From assembly GCA_030426345.1 (NCBI GenBank), contig JAUHYU010000047.1, positions 1 through 39,344 of the forward strand: a stretch of DNA of 39,344 nt, in the 5' to 3' direction. The notes under the pieces were generated by a model. The model was not told the origin of the DNA. It ran no database searches and saw nothing but the letters and a program-made list of their open reading frames with translations. Made by a program: the position numbers and the translations under genes. Of the stretch, positions 36,093 to 39,344 are shown one piece after another (the stretch's first letter is position 1; each line of letters opens with the position of its first letter). The DNA comes from Bacteroidia bacterium. GTDB lineage: Bacteria > Bacteroidota > Bacteroidia > Cytophagales > Cyclobacteriaceae.

Positions 36093-37031
36093 ATGAGTAC
36101 TTCCAACAACAAATATCCAGAACACGTTTTTACCTCTTTAGCAGAACTACTGCGGATGGAGCACGTTGCGCATAATTTCAGCCTGCGGGCGAAGAAGCAA
36201 AAAGTGAACACCATTTTGGGCGGAAAGCACGCGTCTAAATTGCGTGGCCGAGGATTGGATTTTGAGGAAGTACGCAACTATGTAAAAGGCGATGACATTC
36301 GCAACATCGACTGGAAAGTAACCGCACGCACGCAAAAAACACATACCCGCGTTTTTACCGAAGAAAAAGAACGCCCCGTGTTGATTGTGGTAGACCAAAG
36401 TAAATCGATGTTTTTTGGCTCGCAAAAAAGAACTAAAGCGGTGGTAGCGGCTGAGCTTGCAGCCATGTTGGCGTTTCGGGTTTTAAAAGAAGGCGACCGT
36501 GTGGGAGGCGTAGTTTTTGCCGACAAAGGCACCGATATTTTATTGCCCAAAAGAGACCGAAAAAATATTCTTCGGTTTTTAGAAAAAATTGAAACCCGAA
36601 ATCATGAGTTGCTCGATTCTAAAAAAGTTGCGTTTGCGGAGGCCTTAAAAGAAACCAGCCAAAAGATTAGAAACATTGTAACCCACGATTTTTTAGTGGT
36701 GCTTATTAGCGATTTTCACCGCTATTCACCCGAAGTAATAAAATACCTCAAGCAAATAGCCATGCACAATGATGTGGTGCTGGCCAAGGTTTTTGACCCG
36801 ATGGAACGCAACATCCCCAAAGAAAAATTTATAGCAGGCGATGCGCAAAAACAAGTAAGTATAGACGGTAAAAAACGTAGTGTTCGCGACAAATTTTCTT
36901 TGGGTTTCGACAATGATTTTCTCGATTTTCAGACGCAATTAAAAAAGCACCACATTCCGGTGTTGAGTGTAGATACCGTTGCACCGCTCGAAGATCAGAT
37001 TAAAGAATATTTTAAAAAAGGACGTAAATGA
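36093..37031 (+). CDS. DUF58 domain protein of the MoxR/Bat operon
   Basis: A 312-residue cytoplasmic DUF58 protein. The family signature is GRGLDFEEVRNYVKGDDIRN followed by IDWKVTART (residues about 50-76), and a degenerate VWA-like core has VLIVVDQSKSMFFG (about 92-105). DUF58 genes nearly always follow moxR. The role is thought to be as partner of the MoxR ATPase. It starts 15 bp after moxR and ends with a 4-bp ATGA overlap with the DUF4381 gene, showing translational coupling. Confidence 0.94.
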   Translation: MSTSNNKYPEHVFTSLAELLRMEHVAHNFSLRAKKQKVNTILGGKHASKLRGRGLDFEEVRNYVKGDDIRNIDWKVTARTQKTHTRVFTEEKERPVLIVVDQSKSMFFGSQKRTKAVVAAELAAMLAFRVLKEGDRVGGVVFADKGTDILLPKRDRKNILRFLEKIETRNHELLDSKKVAFAEALKETSQKIRNIVTHDFLVVLISDFHRYSPEVIKYLKQIAMHNDVVLAKVFDPMERNIPKEKFIAGDAQKQVSIDGKKRSVRDKFSLGFDNDFLDFQTQLKKHHIPVLSVDTVAPLEDQIKEYFKKGRK

Positions 37032-37528
37032 GCGCGCAACAAAACATAGCGCAACCGGCAGATTCTGCAGTGCAACTGGCTAAGGAACTCAATTTAGGTC
37101 CATTGCAAGAGCCTGTAGCCGTGCCTTTCACTTTCGAAACCGTTGGTTGGCCCATCCTGGCTGGCATAGTTATTATCGCGGGTTTATGCATTGCCATTTG
37201 GCAAATTAGAAAATACAACCGCAACCGATACCGCAGAGAAGCACTGGCAGAATTGGAACAAGTTTCTGCCGGACAAATAGATTTAGCCCACAGTTTTGTG
37301 ATTTTAAAACGTACGGCAATTACAGCGTTTAGTCGCGAAAAAGTAGGAAACTTAGCGGGCACAGCTTGGTTGCAATTTTTAGAAGAAAGTGGCAAAAAAG
37401 TAGAGCTCGTTGTATTTGAAAAAGACATTGAAAACTTGATCTATAAAGGCATTTCTCCCAAAAAAAGTATAGAGGAAAGACTATTGTTAAACACCGAAAA
37501 ATGGATTCGCACGCATGCTACCCGCTAA
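37028..37528 (+). CDS. DUF4381 membrane protein of the MoxR/Bat operon
   Basis: A 166-residue protein with one transmembrane helix (WPILAGIVIIAGLCIAIWQI, about 37-56) and a cytoplasmic tail starting RKYNRNRYRREALAELEQV. This is the layout of DUF4381, the usual third gene of these operons. It starts on the ATGA overlap with DUF58 (37028-37031) and overlaps the next gene by 14 bp (37515-37528). Its function is unknown, but its conserved position implies that it belongs to the membrane complex of the VWA proteins. Confidence 0.88.
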   Translation: MSAQQNIAQPADSAVQLAKELNLGPLQEPVAVPFTFETVGWPILAGIVIIAGLCIAIWQIRKYNRNRYRREALAELEQVSAGQIDLAHSFVILKRTAITAFSREKVGNLAGTAWLQFLEESGKKVELVVFEKDIENLIYKGISPKKSIEERLLLNTEKWIRTHATR

Positions 37529-38513
37529 TTTTGAAATAGCGCACCTTTGGGTTTTCTGGCTGCTGCCGCTGCCCATTTTGCTGTATTTTATTCTACCGCC
37601 TCTGCGGATGAAAAGTGCTTCACTGGTGATGTCGGGTCTTGAAAAAGCTGTTGAATTCAGTGGAGAAAAAGCACGGAAATCGGCCATGGTAAAACGTAGA
37701 AACTTTTTCAATTGGTTGGGTTTAATGCTATGCTGGGTTTTGCTTTTGGCCACGCTTTCTTCACCACAACTTAAGGGCGAGCCAGAAATGAAAGTAAAAA
37801 CTTCGCGTAACTTTTTGATTACGGCCGATATTTCTTTTAGCATGGCCAATAAAGATTGGGTGCTGGAGGGCAAAAAAGTCTGCAGGTGGGATGCCGTAAA
37901 AAGCCTGATGCACACATTTATAGACAAGCGCAAAGGCGATAGAATGGGCTTGGTTTTCTTCGGCTCTGAAGCCTACATTCAAGCGCCTTTTACACCTGAC
38001 CTAAAAACGGTTGACCAACTTTTGGAAGAAGTTGATGTGGGCATGGCTGGACAGATGACGCATATCGGAAAGGCCATTACCAAAGGTGTGAGCATGTTTA
38101 ACGAAGACACCATAAAAACAAAAGTAATGCTGTTGCTAACGGATGGCGTAGATGCGGGCACAGATATTCTTCCGCTTGACGGTGCCGACTTGGCGAAAAA
38201 AGACACCGTGATTATTTACACCATAGGTATTGGCGATCCTGGCAGAGGCGGTTCTGATCTGGATGAAACTACGCTGCAAGAAATTGCAGAGATGACGGGT
38301 GGAAAATACTTCCGCGCCAAAGATGCTGAAGCCTTAGAGAAAATTTATGCCGAAGTAGATAAACTGGAACCTATTGAGTTTGAAGAAGAACATAATCGCC
38401 CGGTAACGTTGCTGTATATGTATCCGTTGGGTGCAGCAATGGGGTTAATGTTTGTGTTGGGTTTTCTAAGTGTGATTGTGAGTTTAATTCGGAAAATGAC
38501 ATATCGGGAATGA
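37515..38513 (+). CDS. batA: BatA-like VWA-domain membrane protein
   Basis: A 332-residue membrane protein. Two N-terminal helices (LWVFWLLPLPILLYFILPPL near 10-30 and WLGLMLCWVLLLATLSS near 62-80) precede a von Willebrand A domain (about 92-280) and a C-terminal helix (LLYMYPLGAAMGLMFVLGFL). The metal-ion-dependent adhesion site DISFS (in TADISFSM) and the later LLLTDGVDAGTD are present, so the domain should bind a metal. BatA is named from Bacteroides fragilis aerotolerance; the family role in oxygen tolerance is not fully explained. The gene overlaps the DUF4381 gene by 14 bp and ends in ATGA, coupling it to the NTF2-like gene. Confidence 0.92.
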   Translation: MLPANFEIAHLWVFWLLPLPILLYFILPPLRMKSASLVMSGLEKAVEFSGEKARKSAMVKRRNFFNWLGLMLCWVLLLATLSSPQLKGEPEMKVKTSRNFLITADISFSMANKDWVLEGKKVCRWDAVKSLMHTFIDKRKGDRMGLVFFGSEAYIQAPFTPDLKTVDQLLEEVDVGMAGQMTHIGKAITKGVSMFNEDTIKTKVMLLLTDGVDAGTDILPLDGADLAKKDTVIIYTIGIGDPGRGGSDLDETTLQEIAEMTGGKYFRAKDAEALEKIYAEVDKLEPIEFEEEHNRPVTLLYMYPLGAAMGLMFVLGFLSVIVSLIRKMTYRE

Positions 38514-38899
38514 CTGTGATTTCTGGAAATACAGATTGTGGAAACTCACCAAAAATGGAATTTTTAAGAGAGTTTAACATTGCTTTTGCAAAAGGAGATA
38601 TTGATTTTTTGACACAACATGTTGCTGAAGATTTTACTTGGGAAATGATAGGAAAAGGGAAAGTCGAAGGTAAAGTAGATTTTAAGGAAACACTTAAGTT
38701 ATTGGCCGATCAACAAGCTATTGAATTGGGATTTGAACATATTCTATCGCATGGTAAATTTGGAGCAATTCATGGGAAAATGAAAATGAAATCGGGGGAA
38801 CAATATGCCTTTGCTGACTTTTACAATTTAGCAAATGCCAAAGGAGATAAAATAAAAAAGCTGACTTCATTTGTGATAAAAGAAGAAAATAAAAAATGA
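38510..38899 (+). CDS. NTF2-like (SnoaL/ketosteroid-isomerase fold) protein inside the Bat operon
   Basis: A 129-residue protein of the NTF2-like fold: FLREFNIAFAKGDIDFLTQH and VAEDFTWEMIGKGKVEG near the N-terminus, and KSGEQYAFADFYNLANAKGD in the second half, are typical of the SnoaL-type families. Starts at 38510 (ATGA overlap with batA) or, if shorter, at 38555 (MEFLREF). It also ends in an ATGA overlap with batB (38896-38899). Its base use looks richer in A and T than that of the neighbouring Bat genes. NTF2-like proteins of this kind have diverse roles, often unknown; no catalytic residues can be assigned. A member between batA and batB is not part of the standard operon. Confidence 0.85.
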   Translation: MTVISGNTDCGNSPKMEFLREFNIAFAKGDIDFLTQHVAEDFTWEMIGKGKVEGKVDFKETLKLLADQQAIELGFEHILSHGKFGAIHGKMKMKSGEQYAFADFYNLANAKGDKIKKLTSFVIKEENKK

Positions 38900-39344
38900 C
38901 AGACCTTTTTCCCATTATCTGGAATGATTTCCACTTTTTGCTACCCCAATTTTTATGGGGCCTTGTGGCAGTGGCCGTACTTTTAGTTTTGGGATTACTC
39001 AGCATTCGTGAGCCTGTAAAATGGAAGAAAAACATTGCGCCACATTTGCGCCCATTTGTCATCAGTAAAGGCAGCCAACACATAAAAATAGTCATGCAGT
39101 TTGTACTGGCTTTAGCCCTTAGCGCTGGCGTTTTGGCGCTTGCCGGACCCACCTGGAAAAAGATTGAAACCCCTGGACAAACACTCGAAACACCTTTGGT
39201 TATCTTACTCGATCTTTCCCAAAGCATGTTGGCAGAAGACATTCAGCCGAGCCGCTTAGAACGCGCCAAATTTAAAATCACCGATTTACTCGATTCCAAT
39301 CCTGGTGCTCGCGTGGCTTTAATCGGTTTTGCGGGTACCGCCCA
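38896..39344 (+). CDS. batB: BatB-like VWA-domain protein (cut by window end)
   Basis: The ATG at 38896 overlaps the NTF2-like stop codon (ATGA). The frame is open to the end of the window, 149 codons plus two bases, with no stop. Two helices appear first (FLWGLVAVAVLLVLGLLS and FVLALALSAGVLALAG), then the start of a VWA domain with the metal site ILLDLSQSMLAEDIQPSRLE, the form typical of BatB. The remainder and any following genes (BatC, BatD are usual) lie outside the window. Confidence 0.9.
   Translation, partial: MTDLFPIIWNDFHFLLPQFLWGLVAVAVLLVLGLLSIREPVKWKKNIAPHLRPFVISKGSQHIKIVMQFVLALALSAGVLALAGPTWKKIETPGQTLETPLVILLDLSQSMLAEDIQPSRLERAKFKITDLLDSNPGARVALIGFAGTA

Overview
The window is chromosomal DNA of a Bacteroidota member, most likely a marine Cytophagales-type bacterium. 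The evidence is a SusC/SusD outer-membrane pair, LacI-type regulators beside it, three secreted sulfatases, a MoxR/Bat (VWA) operon, many Bacteroidota-type lipoproteins and DUF families, AT-rich DNA, and starts with little Shine-Dalgarno signal. No rRNA, tRNA, CRISPR array, transposase or integrase was seen. Species-level assignment is not possible from the sequence alone.

Layout. (1) 1-4010: a solitary Mrr-type restriction endonuclease, a secreted protein of unknown function, a secreted HExxH putative metalloprotease and a BASS-family sodium symporter, closed by a strong bidirectional terminator. (2) 4111-11645: a polysaccharide/oligosaccharide uptake locus with susC and susD on the minus strand, diverging from two consecutive LacI-family regulators. 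A perfect 14-bp palindrome lies between susC and the first lacI. (3) 11689-18076: a surface-glycan mini-island (Wzx flippase, DegT-type sugar aminotransferase, WbqC-like protein, NeuD/PglD-type acyltransferase, BKACE/DUF849 enzyme, family-2 glycosyltransferase). It sits between a broken sulfatase 3' end and the 3' end of an intact sulfatase; the two tails share a 41-bp identical direct repeat, so the island appears to lie inside an older sulfatase/Sus locus. (4) 18035-23464: the lipoprotein sulfatase, an orphan membrane histidine kinase, a Gfo/Idh/MocA oxidoreductase, a DUF1801 protein and aquaporin Z.

(5) 23607-30462: a run of eight same-strand envelope genes: DUF481 barrel, META-domain lipoprotein, DUF4136, DUF2092 lipoprotein, a DUF6515-like Asn/Tyr-rich protein, a BamA/TamA-like barrel and another barrel-like protein (with an unusual hairpin and a repeated short motif in its gaps). 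(6) 30830-34991: two paralogous secreted sulfatases carrying the less usual C-T-A-G-R active-site motif, separated by a small barrel-like protein and a 41-codon gene remnant. Each sulfatase is followed by a clear terminator. (7) 35112-39344: MoxR ATPase, DUF58, DUF4381, BatA-like VWA, an NTF2-like protein coupled into the operon, and a BatB-like VWA protein cut by the window end.

How it fits together: the Sus pair, LacI regulators and sulfatases suggest use of sulfated (probably algal) polysaccharide, though no glycoside hydrolase is intact here. The glycan island probably makes or modifies an N-acylated amino sugar on the cell surface. The most unusual items are the BKACE enzyme inside the glycan island, the sulfatase-tail repeat flanking that island, the NTF2-like gene embedded by ATGA overlaps in the Bat operon, and the uncharacterised envelope cluster.
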